The notes under the pieces were generated by a model that saw nothing but the letters and a program-made list of their open reading frames with translations, had not been told where the DNA came from and searched no databases. The translations under genes were made by a program, and so were the position numbers. From Arachis hypogaea (taxonomy: Eukaryota; Streptophyta; Magnoliopsida; Fabales; Fabaceae): a stretch of 64,000 nucleotides of DNA. Position 1 is the stretch's first letter. Each line of letters opens with the position of its first letter. Below are positions 33,052-42,838 of the stretch, piece after piece. The DNA is taken from assembly GCF_003086295.3 (NCBI RefSeq), contig NC_092051.1, forward strand, positions 74,525,772 through 74,589,771. The letters run 5' to 3'.

Positions 33052-34688
33052 TGTCAGCTATATACTATGCTAGCAAGGTGTTGAATGAGGCACAGAAAAA
33101 TTACACCACCACTGAGAAAGAGCTCTTAGCAATTGTATATGCATTTGATAAATTTAGACAATACTTGATTAGTTCAAAGGTTATAGTATACACTGATCAT
33201 GCTGCTCTCAAGTATCTTATGTCTAAACAGGATTCAAAGCCAAGGCTTATTAGGTGGGTGTTGCTGCTACAAGAGTTTGATATTGAAGTAAGAGATAGGA
33301 AAGGGAATAAGAACCAAGTAGTAGACCAGTTGTCAAGACTCTCACAAGAAACTAACCAAGCTCCACATTCAGTGAACGAAAGCTTTCCAGATGAACACCT
33401 TTTACAAATCCAACAAGCTCCCTGGTTTGCAGACATTGCAAACTATAAGGTGGGAAGGAAGATCCCTCAACAGTTTACCAAGCAACAAGTGAAGAAGCTA
33501 TGTAATGAAGCCAGAAAATTCTTGTGGGATGAACCATTCTTGTTCAAGAGGTGTTCAGATGGGATGATTAGAAGATGCATCCCTAAAAATGAGATGAGAG
33601 ACATATTGTGGCACTGTCATGGCTCAGCTTATGGTGGACACTTTTGGCCAGAAAGAACATCAGCTAAAGCATTTCAAAGCAGATTTTATTGGCCAAACAT
33701 ATTCAAGGATGCTAGGGAGTTTGTTCATCAATGCAATGAGTGCCAAAGGACTGGAGGATTAACAAGAAGGAATGAGATGCCTCAGAACTACATTCTGGAG
33801 GTAGAACTATTGGATCTTTGGGGCATAGATTTTATGGGCCCTTTTCCACCTTCATATTCTTTCAAATACATACTTGTGGCAGTAGAGTATGTTTCAAAGT
33901 GGGTGGAAGCCATAGTAACAACCCCATGTGATGTACAAATTGTCCTTCAATTCTTTAAGAAGCACATTTATACTAGATATGGAGTGCCTAAGGGGTCTTG
34001 TCAGTGATGGTGGTAGTCATTTTTGCAACAAATAGATGAAGAAATTACTTCACAAATATGGGGTGATGCATAAAGTAGAAACACTATACCACCCACCGAC
34101 CAATGGCGAAGCAGAGTGTGCAAATAGGGAGTTGAAGAGGATTTTGGAGAAAACAGTGGGAGCACAAGAAAGGATTGTGCCAGAAAATTAGAAGATGCTC
34201 TCTAGGCATACAGGACATCCTTCAAAACTCCTATTGGAAAGTCACCTTTTCAGTTGTTGTATGGCAAGTCTTGCCACCTTCTTGTAGAGCTTGAACACAA
34301 AGCTTTCTGGGCTACTAAACTCCTCAACCTTGATTCTCAAGTAGCAGGAGAGAAGAGGTTATTGCAATTAAATGCGTTGGATGAGTTTAGATTGGAAGCC
34401 TATGAAAATGATAAGATATACAAGGAAAAAGCTAAGAGATGGCATGACAAAAGGATCTCAAAGAAGGAGTTCAAACCAGGACAGCAAGTACTCTTGTATA
34501 ACTCCAGACTCAAAGTTTTCCCTGGCAAACTCAAGTCTAAATGGACTGGTCCCTACTTGGTGACAAAGGTTCTTCCTTATGGAAGCTTTGAACTGCTAGA
34601 TGAAGCAACAAAGAACAATTTCACAGCAAATGGTCATAGGGCAAAGCATTACTTGGGAGGCCATTGGGACAAAGAGAAGGAGATTTAG
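33052..34688 (+). pseudogene. pol: RNase H C-terminal part and integrase of D (broken)
   Basis: The first open part (to 34007) gives the end of the RNase H domain ([24 protein letters not shown] with catalytic Glu, [13 protein letters not shown] with catalytic Asp), the His/Cys zinc-binding motif ([10 protein letters not shown]...CNECQR) and the start of the integrase core ([12 protein letters not shown] with the first catalytic Asp). A frameshift before the second Asp (about 33990) and stops near 34035 and 34188 break the core, though the second Asp and the Glu regions remain visible in other frames. 34254-34688 is open and holds the C-terminal domain ([32 protein letters not shown]). The N-terminal part of pol is beyond the A insertion. 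Confidence 0.9.
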
Positions 34689-34715
34689 AAATTTAGCTGA
34701 GCAAGAATGAAGGAT

Positions 34716-34762
34716 GTCAAGCTAGTGACATTAAAAGAGCGCTTGTTGGGAGGCAACCCAAC
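34716..34762 (+). ncRNA. Conserved double hairpin after pol (D copy)
   Basis: Hairpin 1 GTCAAGCTAGTGAC (34716-34729); hairpin 2 GTTGGGAGGCAACCCAAC (34745-34762). Begins 27 bp after the integrase stop. Confidence 0.7.
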
Positions 34763-36237
34763 CAAAGGTAGTTTTCTTTTCTTAAACTATTTCAATAAGA
34801 GGATTAGATACTTTTATCTGTATTGCAAGGAGCTAAGTTTGGTGTTGCACACCAAAACAATTCAAGGGTGAATACCGGGTGCTAAGTTTGGTGTTCCACC
34901 AAAAATCTCATTTAAAAAGACATTTCAACCCTCTACACAAATGGTTATGAGCTCCAAGCATTCAGGAAAACCACTAAACCACTGTCTGTTTTGTAGTTTT
35001 TAGCTTCATTACTTTCAACAAAAGCACAAGGTTTCATGTAACTGATGTATCATACACAGTAGCAAGGGACTAAGTTTGGTGCTCCCTCACCAAAGTAAGT
35101 TCAAGAAACTACAATAGTTCATGCATGCTATCCATTTGCCTAAGTGCTTGGAAAAACAAGCAACTCCTGATAATTATGCAGAAAAGACACTCAACCTCTT
35201 AAAAGAATTATCACCAAAGGAAATACAAAAGTAAAGGATAATGATGAAAAAAGGAAAGCTGCAAGACACTCATAAGAGGTTGTATTGTCACAAAATTCAC
35301 TTTGTTTCGAAATGTTCTGAATGAGAAGTTGCTGTTTGCCTTGATGTTTAGTTCAAATAATGCAAATTTTGATGTCTGCACCAGTTTAAATGCTTGTCTT
35401 CATCTTCATCTGCATTAAGTCCATGTCTTGTTTCCCTTTTTGCATCAATAAGAGAAAATGTTTGAAATAGAAAGTGATTGTTCAATGTGGTAGGAATTAA
35501 AATGAAATTTGTGGTGGTAATTGCTTGATTGGATGGAAAGCTCAATAATAAAAGCTACATAATAGAATGTTCTATGTAGTGTGAACTTAGTTGCTATCAT
35601 AAAACATTTTATTAATGAAATTCCCTGGAAAATGAAGCAAAATAAGAAAGAAAAAGAAAAGAAAAGCCAAGAATTGGCAAAGAAATAAAAAATAAGGCTA
35701 GACACCAATAGCTTGGACCTTAGGACATATGTCTGTGGTGCTTTTTGTACTAGGATATGCTTGGATAATTAGATTCTGAGGAGTCTTTTAAAACTTGGTA
35801 ACTTGGATTAAATAATCCAGAATTACCAACCGAAAGTCCATCATCAAGAGCAACCTAGCTACAAAGCATTTAGTGATCCAAAGAGATGCTGGGCATTAAT
35901 GTTCCTAAGAAGAATTATGAGCCAAGTGTCTGTAGTGAAGAAGTATTGAGCAAAATTGAGCCAAAAGGCTGCTGCAACACTTGACACTGAGTTATCATTG
36001 AGAAATAAGCTTTCTAAACAAAAGAAAGAAGGAAAAACAAAAAAGGGATCAATCAAAGAGCAAGGCATTATGACAACAACTCTAGTGAATCCTCAAAGAA
36101 ACATTTCTTATCTATCAGCAAAGAATAAGTGAGCTGCATTTTTGTCTGCATAAAACCCTATAGTTCAAATTCTATTATCTGCTAAATAAGGACTTATATG
36201 CTTCTCTGTTTCATTTCATTTCTTCTCATGTTTAGTG
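34763..36237 (+). other. D 3' non-coding tail without envelope-position ORF
   Basis: No ORF of substance. Three internal copies of CTAAGTTTGGTG (34834, 34882, 35070) precede the terminal one. An A/G-rich tract (35636-35700) and the block GGCTAGACACCAATAGCTTGG match E (48740-48850). Text such as AGCAACCTAGCTACAAAGC is shared with E. Confidence 0.6.
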
Positions 36238-36274
36238 CTTGCTTGGGGACAAGCAAGGTTTAAGTTTGGTGTTG
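36238..36274 (+). promoter_or_regulatory. D 3'-end hairpin and polypurine-type motif
   Basis: CTTGCTTGGGGACAAGCAAG (36238-36257; 8-bp stem, GGGA loop), then GTTTAAGTTTGGTGTTG abutting TGATGACAAG at 36275. Confidence 0.75.
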
Positions 36275-36594
36275 TGATGACAAGTCATCTTATACTAGTT
36301 TTACAAGCATTTTTCATTAGTTTCATTAGGTTTTATGCACATTCTTGCACAATAAGTAAGTAATCGGAGTGGATTTTCATGATTATGTTGAATCAATCAA
36401 ACATCATTTATTTTACACAAAATCATAGGTTTTATGGTAGAATTAATTGATTTTATAAATGATGCAAAGTTCTTATGAATTTGGTGATACTTTGATTGTT
36501 TGTTTGATTGCCTGTAGGTGAAGAAAGGAGAAACAAAGGATAGCGTTCAATGAATGAACGTAGCGTTCATTAAGTGAACGCCCATGAAGGGGAT
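36275..36594 (+). repeat. D 3' LTR, piece 1
   Basis: TGATGACAAGTCATC start as in E, more diverged after 30 bp. Ends with GGGAT (36590-36594), the left duplication of K. Palindromic AGCGTTCATT/AATGAACG units begin at 36541. Confidence 0.85.
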
Positions 36595-37116
36595 TGTAAC
36601 GACCCAACTTCTAGCATGTCTAGATCATACTAGAAATCGAATGTTACCAACTTGTTTTTCCTTTTTGTATTATTAATTAATAAATATAAGCCTGTACGTT
36701 GTTAAAACCCCGCGAATTTTACAAGTAATTTTTTTTAACAACAATAATTTAAAGTCGCATACCTTCCATATATCAAGGGATAATTAAACGTTCACATACA
36801 TAAGACAAAAGATAACAGAATATGGAACAACACACTATAATATACATCATGTTACAGAAGTGGTTCAGTTATATAAGCATAGAGCTATGGTACAGCACCC
36901 CTAAGTCAGTGACTCATATAGTATATACATATATGTACATAAGACGCCCCAGGGCCTGGCCTGTCCAAAAGCCCCAAAGTTAGAACCCAGGCTAGCCTAA
37001 CTCTATGATATGCCTATTCCCTCTAATCATGCTAACAAAAGTGAGGGAGACACTCTAATGTACTGAAGTTAGACTAGGCGTCTCAAAAAGTCTCCTCAAT
37101 CCTGGTCCAGAGTACC

Positions 37117-37578
37117 TCACGGAAAATCACCGGGCGAATGGTGATGCTCGCCTGCTGGCGTCTCGCCTGGCTCATCGTCATCGCTGTCAGAGGAGATAAC
37201 TATGAAGTTAGGATCTTCCTCTGGATCTTCTTCTTCCTCGTCCTCTTCTTTTGCCGGAGTGATAGCAGAGGAACCACTGCTGGCCACAGGAACCATAAAA
37301 GGATAGCTACCAAACAAAATACAGTCGGGAGAAGGAGGTGGCATCTGCTCCTCAGGATGAGGTATCCCAGGTCCGCCGAGGTGTAACCAAGATAAAGGAA
37401 AGTCATAGGGTGCATCAGGATTAAAGTATGCTGTCCTAATAGGGTACTGGAAAGGTCTACCACGAACTACATAATTACGGATACGAGGTACCGCACAGTA
37501 GATGTAATACTCACCACGCACCGGGTCCTCGTGGATGTACGGTGGATCAATCTCGTAAAATAGGACTCCCGTGTCCAT
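37117..37578 (-). CDS. 153-aa ORF inside solo LTR K, unrecognised
   Basis: Open frame in the sense direction of K. The first half has Tyr/Pro-rich text (YEIDPPYIHEDPVRGEYYIY, PLSWLHLGGPG). The second half is strongly acidic (EEDEEEEDPEEDPNFIVISS, DSDDDEPGE) and ends with a His patch. No known family comes to mind. It may be a functional LTR-borne peptide or chance; the biased composition makes a real but orphan ORF possible. Confidence 0.35.
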   Translation of the reverse strand: MDTGVLFYEIDPPYIHEDPVRGEYYIYCAVPRIRNYVVRGRPFQYPIRTAYFNPDAPYDFPLSWLHLGGPGIPHPEEQMPPPSPDCILFGSYPFMVPVASSGSSAITPAKEEDEEEEDPEEDPNFIVISSDSDDDEPGETPAGEHHHSPGDFP

Positions 37579-38454
37579 CTGTAGAGGTGTAAGGGGTAAG
37601 AACTGGGGAGTTCTTAGTAAGGTCGGGGTTTACAGTTAAGTTCATTTATAATGTCCGTGGTCATAGAAGTATAAATAAATGTAGAGTAATATGTACATAA
37701 CAGCAACATAAACTAACACATGAACAAGAGAGAAAATAGGAAATAAATGCACATTCACACATTAACATGCAATCACACAGTTATGCTCAAACAAACAAGG
37801 ACAAGAACACAAGAAGATTAGCAATAAATAATGCACAAACAAGTATGATGCATGTCTGTCCCTACTGCAGGTAATGAGCTCATTTGTCGGTTTCGACCCG
37901 CACCCAACGCAATCCGACCCTCCAAGTCAGATAAGGCCTTCCCAGAACTTAATCCCAGATTAAGTACCGCATACCCTCTACCAAGTGCTCTCGACTTGCA
38001 GGGCTGGTATTTGCTCAGGTCTTAATATACCGCAGGTATGCAAGTTAGGCCTCTAACAAACATTCAGCTTGCAGGGCTGGTACTACTCTACCGCAGCCTG
38101 TCTGGGAAGCAACATCACAATACGGGCGTCCCCGCACAACATTCACAAGCATTGCCCGAAGGCTCATAATTCACATATAACCATACTTTCCATCATTTAG
38201 CAATCATCATAAATTAAGCATTACAACATCACAGAAAGCTCATTTTACAATTCTCTGTTTACTCTGTAAGGTCAGGTACACAGCTATATCACTTTTAACT
38301 CCTTTTCTTTTTAACTTAAACACAGGTTTCAAAATCTTGTTTCTTTACCTCATATACCTCTATATCTTCTCTTATACCTCTTCTTAGGTGTTTAGTAAAG
38401 GAAATTAGAGAATTCTGGACTCAAATCTACCTTCCTGAGGCTTTCAGGGAAAAC

Positions 38455-38575
38455 TGTCTTTTTATTAATATTTTATTATTATTAATAAAATAATATTATA
38501 TAAAATAATATTATTAATAAAATAATATATCAATATTTTATTATTAAAATAATAATATTTTATTTAACTTTCAAA
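38455..38575. repeat. AT-only palindromic tract in K
   Basis: Runs of TTATTATTAATAAAATAATATT with repeated self-complementary words. A second tract of the same kind is at 39885-39945. Confidence 0.7.
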
Positions 38576-38577
38576 AA

Positions 38578-38735
38578 TTACATTTTGACCCCCGGACTTC
38601 TTGGAAATTGCACTTTGACCCCTATAACTTTTAATATTTGCACTTTAGCCCCTCAACTTTTGATTAATTAATTTTCAACCCCAAACTTTTTAATAATTGC
38701 ATTTTGACCCCAAAACTCCTTGAATACACGTTTTC
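38578..38735. repeat. Degenerate tandem GCACTTTGACCCC repeat in K
   Basis: Five units of about 33 bp of the type TTGCACTTTGACCCCTAAACTTTT. Such repeats are common in plant LTRs. Confidence 0.65.
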
Positions 38736-40219
38736 ATGTTCTTCCAAAAACCAAAAACATTTTTTTTCCAAAAGTTCATCAGATTTCTGCTTGATTTTCA
38801 GCTAGTTTTTCAATCTTTTCGGAAACCGATTTGAACCCGATTTTTATCAAACCAAAGAGAAACTTTTCAGCCATCAAATACACATCAAATAAGCATCAAA
38901 AATCATGATTTTCATGGCTGGAATGTCAAGTTTTCCTGCAGCACCAACAGCCACTTCAAAACCATCATAAACATGATTTTCAAGCATTAAACAACAAGTT
39001 TCCATGATCAAACCCTCACACATACACCCAAAATCAAATCTCAAGCAACAAGATCTGGTTTAACATCAGCAATCATTGATTAATTTACCAAACCTTACCT
39101 CCTTTGCTGCTGTCCGAGATTTCACCAAAAACAAGCTTCCAGAAGCACTTTTACGCCTATTTTAACATCAAAAACAACTTTAGAATCTTATGAACCATGA
39201 ATGCTGAAGCTTCATGATGATGAAAAGAAGATTTTCCTCACCTTAAGGTAACTAGAAATCATGTTTTCTTGGAGCTTTTCGTGATTGAATAAGAGATCCT
39301 AAGAAAGAACATGAAGAAAACATCATTAACTTAAGGAACCACCATGGCCGAATCTTCAAGGAGGAGGAGCAGCCTTCATACCTTGATTTACTCCTTGAAA
39401 AGTGACATAGAAATGAAGAGGAGGAAGAGGTGAACACTTTGGTAAGATTAGATTTTTGATAGGGGTTTCGGTTTGAGAAAGAATGGAGAAAGTAGCTCAG
39501 GTGTTCATGGAAACTTCATGGTTTTCTTTCATGGTGTTCTAAACTTTTCCAAGAACAAAAATGATAGCCAAGCTGTCCTAGGGAGGCCGTGGCTTTTGGA
39601 TGATGATTATCCAAAAGTTACTTGTCAAAATATCTCAGAAAAGGATAATTACTAAAGCTAGATGTATTAGAACTTAAGTAATTACACTACTAATGGATAA
39701 ACATTAAGTTACTTAGTGTAAATGACACTAGTAACTCGATAATCATAAGAATAAAAGATATATGATGAAGTATTAGTAGTGCTAAGTTCATCTAAGAATG
39801 CCGGTATTATCCGTTATCGGTAGATTTCAAGCTCAGTTATTATATTACTAAACATAGATCAACATTAATCACAGTAGAGAAGATAATAATATAATATTTT
39901 GAATAAAATAATAATATATGAATATTATATTAATATAATTTTTCTCTCGAAATTCGTGACCGGCTCGTCACATAGAGACTAACCATGGAAATCAGAATTT
40001 TGAAATTCGGGCCCGAAGTGGCTCAAAAACGCAACTCTTCGCGACGTGCCTACTTAGATTAGGAGAGGTGTCCTGTGCAATCAAGCTGCTGACTCAGCAG
40101 CTTGATGACGCAGCACCTATGCAGTGGAGGTGCTTATATGCATAGAAATTCCTAAAAATTCTGTAAAAATTCTGTTTGATCCCGAAAAAGCGTCGTTTCT
40201 TCGGGGCTAGGCCGTTACA

Positions 40220-40748
40220 GGGATGGTGCACCAAGGCGCAACACAAGAAACAGCTAGTGTTCATTGAAGTAAACGTAGCATTCACTTTTGTGAACTTTTG
40301 CGTGAGACAAGGCAAGGAAGCAAGGCAAGCACTCAACTAAGGGAACACTACAAGGGAGCGCTCAACCAAGGGAGCATGGCGTTCGAAGGAATGAACGCTA
40401 GGCAAGGCAACAATTGAAGCACCAAGGCGCAACAAGAGCCACGTTCACTAAAGTGAACGCCACGTTCACTTTTGTGAACTTTTTCGTGCTCTTGGCCAAG
40501 GAAAGCAACGCGCGCCCAAGGAAACAAAGGAATGTAGCGCTCAAAGATGGAGCGTGGCGTTCAAAATAGTGAACGCTAGTGGAGACAGCATGCCCACCAA
40601 AATGGCACGCCCAAAAGGAATGAACGTAGCGTTCATTTTCAGTCACGGAGCGCTACACTAGAGCTACTCAACACGTGACAAGGCACACAAGGCAAGTGAA
40701 CGCAACGTTCACTAATGAAACGGAGCACTCCACTATAGCATGCACTAC
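40220..40748 (+). repeat. D 3' LTR, piece 2 with GAACG palindromes
   Basis: Begins with GGGAT after K and ends with ACTAC (40744-40748) before E. Holds many AGCGTTCA/TGAACGC half-sites arranged as imperfect palindromes (40255-40720), the U3 array of this LTR. Confidence 0.8.
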
Positions 40749-41145
40749 TGATGACAAGTCATCCTAGCCTATTTTAACTAGTCTTTTTCTTTTGTTTTCA
40801 TTAGAATTATGCACTTTCTTGAACCATAAGCAAGCTAATTGAGTAGATTTTCATGTTTCCCTTGATTGAATCAACCATGTGTGAATTCATGCCATTTCAT
40901 GAGGTTTTATGCTATAATTGTTGCATATTATGATAGAATGAATATCTCATGATTATGAGCATAGCTTTGATGTGTTTGGTTGATTAATGATAGGTGAAGA
41001 AAGCTTGGAGAAAGGTTGAAGCAAGAAGGAATGGCTAGGAGTGAAGAGAGGACAATGGAATAAGTGAAATTGAACCAGGAAGCAAAAAGCTGGACCTAAA
41101 GTTAGCATCAAACTTTTGCACAAACTTTTGGTTGAAAAGTTAGCC

Positions 41146-41540
41146 CCAACGTTAGCCCCCTAACTTGGAGGCTAACGTTGGAACTTGAAAATCACTCCCT
41201 GGGTACCAAAAGTTTGCGCCAACGTTAGCCCCCTAACTTTGAGGCTAACGTTGGCACATGAAATTCACCCCTGGGCACCAAAAGTTTGCGCCAACGTTAG
41301 CCCCCTAAATTTGAGGCTAACGTTGGCATGAAGAAAACCTCCCTGGGCACCAAAAGTTTGTGCCAACGTTAGCCCCCTAACTTTGAGGCTAACGTTGGCA
41401 CATGAAAATCACAAGGAGGAGCAAAAGTTTGCGCCAACGTTAGCCCCCTAACTTGGTGGCTAACGTTGGCGCCACAAGTACTCAAGGCAAGGCCAACGTT
41501 AGGGCCAAAGTTAGACCCCTAACGTTGGCACCAACGTTCA
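41146..41540 (+). repeat. Hairpin array in E 5' LTR, 72-bp period
   Basis: Five units starting at 41146, 41219, 41291, 41363 and 41434, each with arms CCAACGTTAGCC and GGCTAACGTTGG around a loop CCCTAACTTTGA, plus a degenerate sixth. The 3' LTR copy is at 49771-50165. The array lies about 225-620 bp upstream of the TATA box. Confidence 0.88.
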
Positions 41541-41765
41541 TATCAGCAAAGTGGTGTTAGCTGATATGAAAAGTTAGAGCAAAAGTTAGACCCCTAACTT
41601 TTGCTCAAACTTTTGGTCCAACTTTTGCAAAACTCAAACCCGGTTCAATTGGTTCACTTTGGTTCCTCTCCAAACTTCAAGAGCAATCAACCAAGGCCTC
41701 TTTCAACCCAATTCCACCAAGAGCAAAGGCCCAACTCAAGGCTTGAAGATCATTTGAAGAAAGTG

Positions 41766-41775
41766 TATAAATAGG
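41766..41775 (+). promoter_or_regulatory. TATA box of E 5' LTR
   Basis: TATAAATAGG, with the same decamer at 50391-50400 in the 3' LTR and 51375-51384 in the LTR of D. Confidence 0.7.
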
Positions 41776-42650
41776 ATAGAATTCAAGTTCTTCGGAGAGC
41801 TTTCTTTTAGAATTTTCATAATAGTTTTCGGAGAGTTTTGGATTTTGAGTGATCTTTAATTTCTTAGTCTTGGGGAAGGAGAATTCACTTCTCTTCCTCT
41901 TAGTTTTATTGCTTTCAATTTCAATTACACTTGTCTTGGATCTTGGGTTGGAGATTTGAAGAAATTTTGTTTCAATCTCATCCTTGGATCTCTCTGTTTA
42001 TTTACTGAATTTGAATTTCTGTTTCTGTTACTTACTTCTCATCTACTTTCCTTGCAATTTACAATTCCCTTGCAATTGTTCTTGTTGGATCTAGGAAGGC
42101 ATTGAGATCTAGACTTGGTTTTCTAGTCTCTGGGTCCTGAGATCTGATTTCCCATTTTCAATTCTCTGTTTACTGCTCTATATGTTCATTTACTTTTCTG
42201 TTTCAGATCCGATTCAATCCCAATTCCCTTTTACTCTTCTGTTTAATGCAATTCAACTTTTCCTTGTTTAAATTCTGCAAATCCAATCCCCAATTCCCTT
42301 TACAATTCTAGCCGTTTACATTTCTTGCACTTTAAGATTCCGCTATTTACATTTCTTGCATTCAAAGTTTCTGCTATTTAATTTCTTGTTCTTTAAGATT
42401 CAGCACTTTAATTCCCTGTTCTTTTTACTTCCATGCAATTTAATTTCTGCACATCACAAAACACTCAACCAAATCTTGATTCGCTTGACTAAATTAACCA
42501 CTAAGCTAAAATTGCTCAATCCTTCAATCCCTGTGGGATCGACCTCACTCCCGTGAGTTTTTATTACTTGATGCGACCTGGTGCACTTGCCGGTTAGAAT
42601 TGTGTGTTTTGGGAGAAATTTATTTTTCACCAAAATACTCATCAAGTTTT

Positions 42651-42668
42651 TGGCGCCGTTGCCGGGGA
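42651..42668 (+). promoter_or_regulatory. E primer-binding site
   Basis: TGGCGCCGTTGCCGGGGA, six bases after the LTR end. Confidence 0.9.
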
Positions 42669-42838
42669 TTGATTAGATTGACAATGATTAAGTGAGGTGG
42701 AAATCTAGATCAAGCACTTTTTCTTTAATTTTGATTAACCCACTAACTGTTTGATTTTTTGCTTAAACTAACTAACACTTCAATCTAGCTGTAGATTGAA
42801 GTGTCACTGGTTTTGTGCATTTCTCATGCTCTGCTTGT

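Larger units (their letters stand above)
36595..40219 (-). mobile_element. K: 3.6-kb solo LTR, minus orientation, in D LTR
   Basis: Bounded by TGTAACGACCC... and ...GGCCGTTACA with exact 5-bp duplications GGGAT (36590-36594, 40220-40224). The ends share the inverted TGTAACG. No second internal copy of the ends, no primer site and no pol, so I read it as a solo LTR; in minus orientation it begins TGTAACGGCC, a common start of long LTRs of the Tekay/Del type (inference). The duplication and TG...CA ends argue against a DNA transposon. Confidence 0.75.
40749..42644 (+). repeat. E 5' LTR
   Basis: TGATGACAAG...TACTCATCA. Holds a five-unit hairpin array (41146-41540) and TATA box 41766-41775. Confidence 0.93.

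Noticed and set aside
36595..40219. K as a DNA transposon because of inverted TGTAACG ends
   Set aside because: TG...CA ends, a 5-bp duplication and only 7 bp of inverted identity fit an LTR; no transposase code is present.
41146..41540. Regular palindromic repeats resembling a CRISPR array
   Set aside because: The repeats lie in a plant LTR, the spacing sequence is itself repeated, and the array is duplicated in both LTRs. No cas genes exist here.
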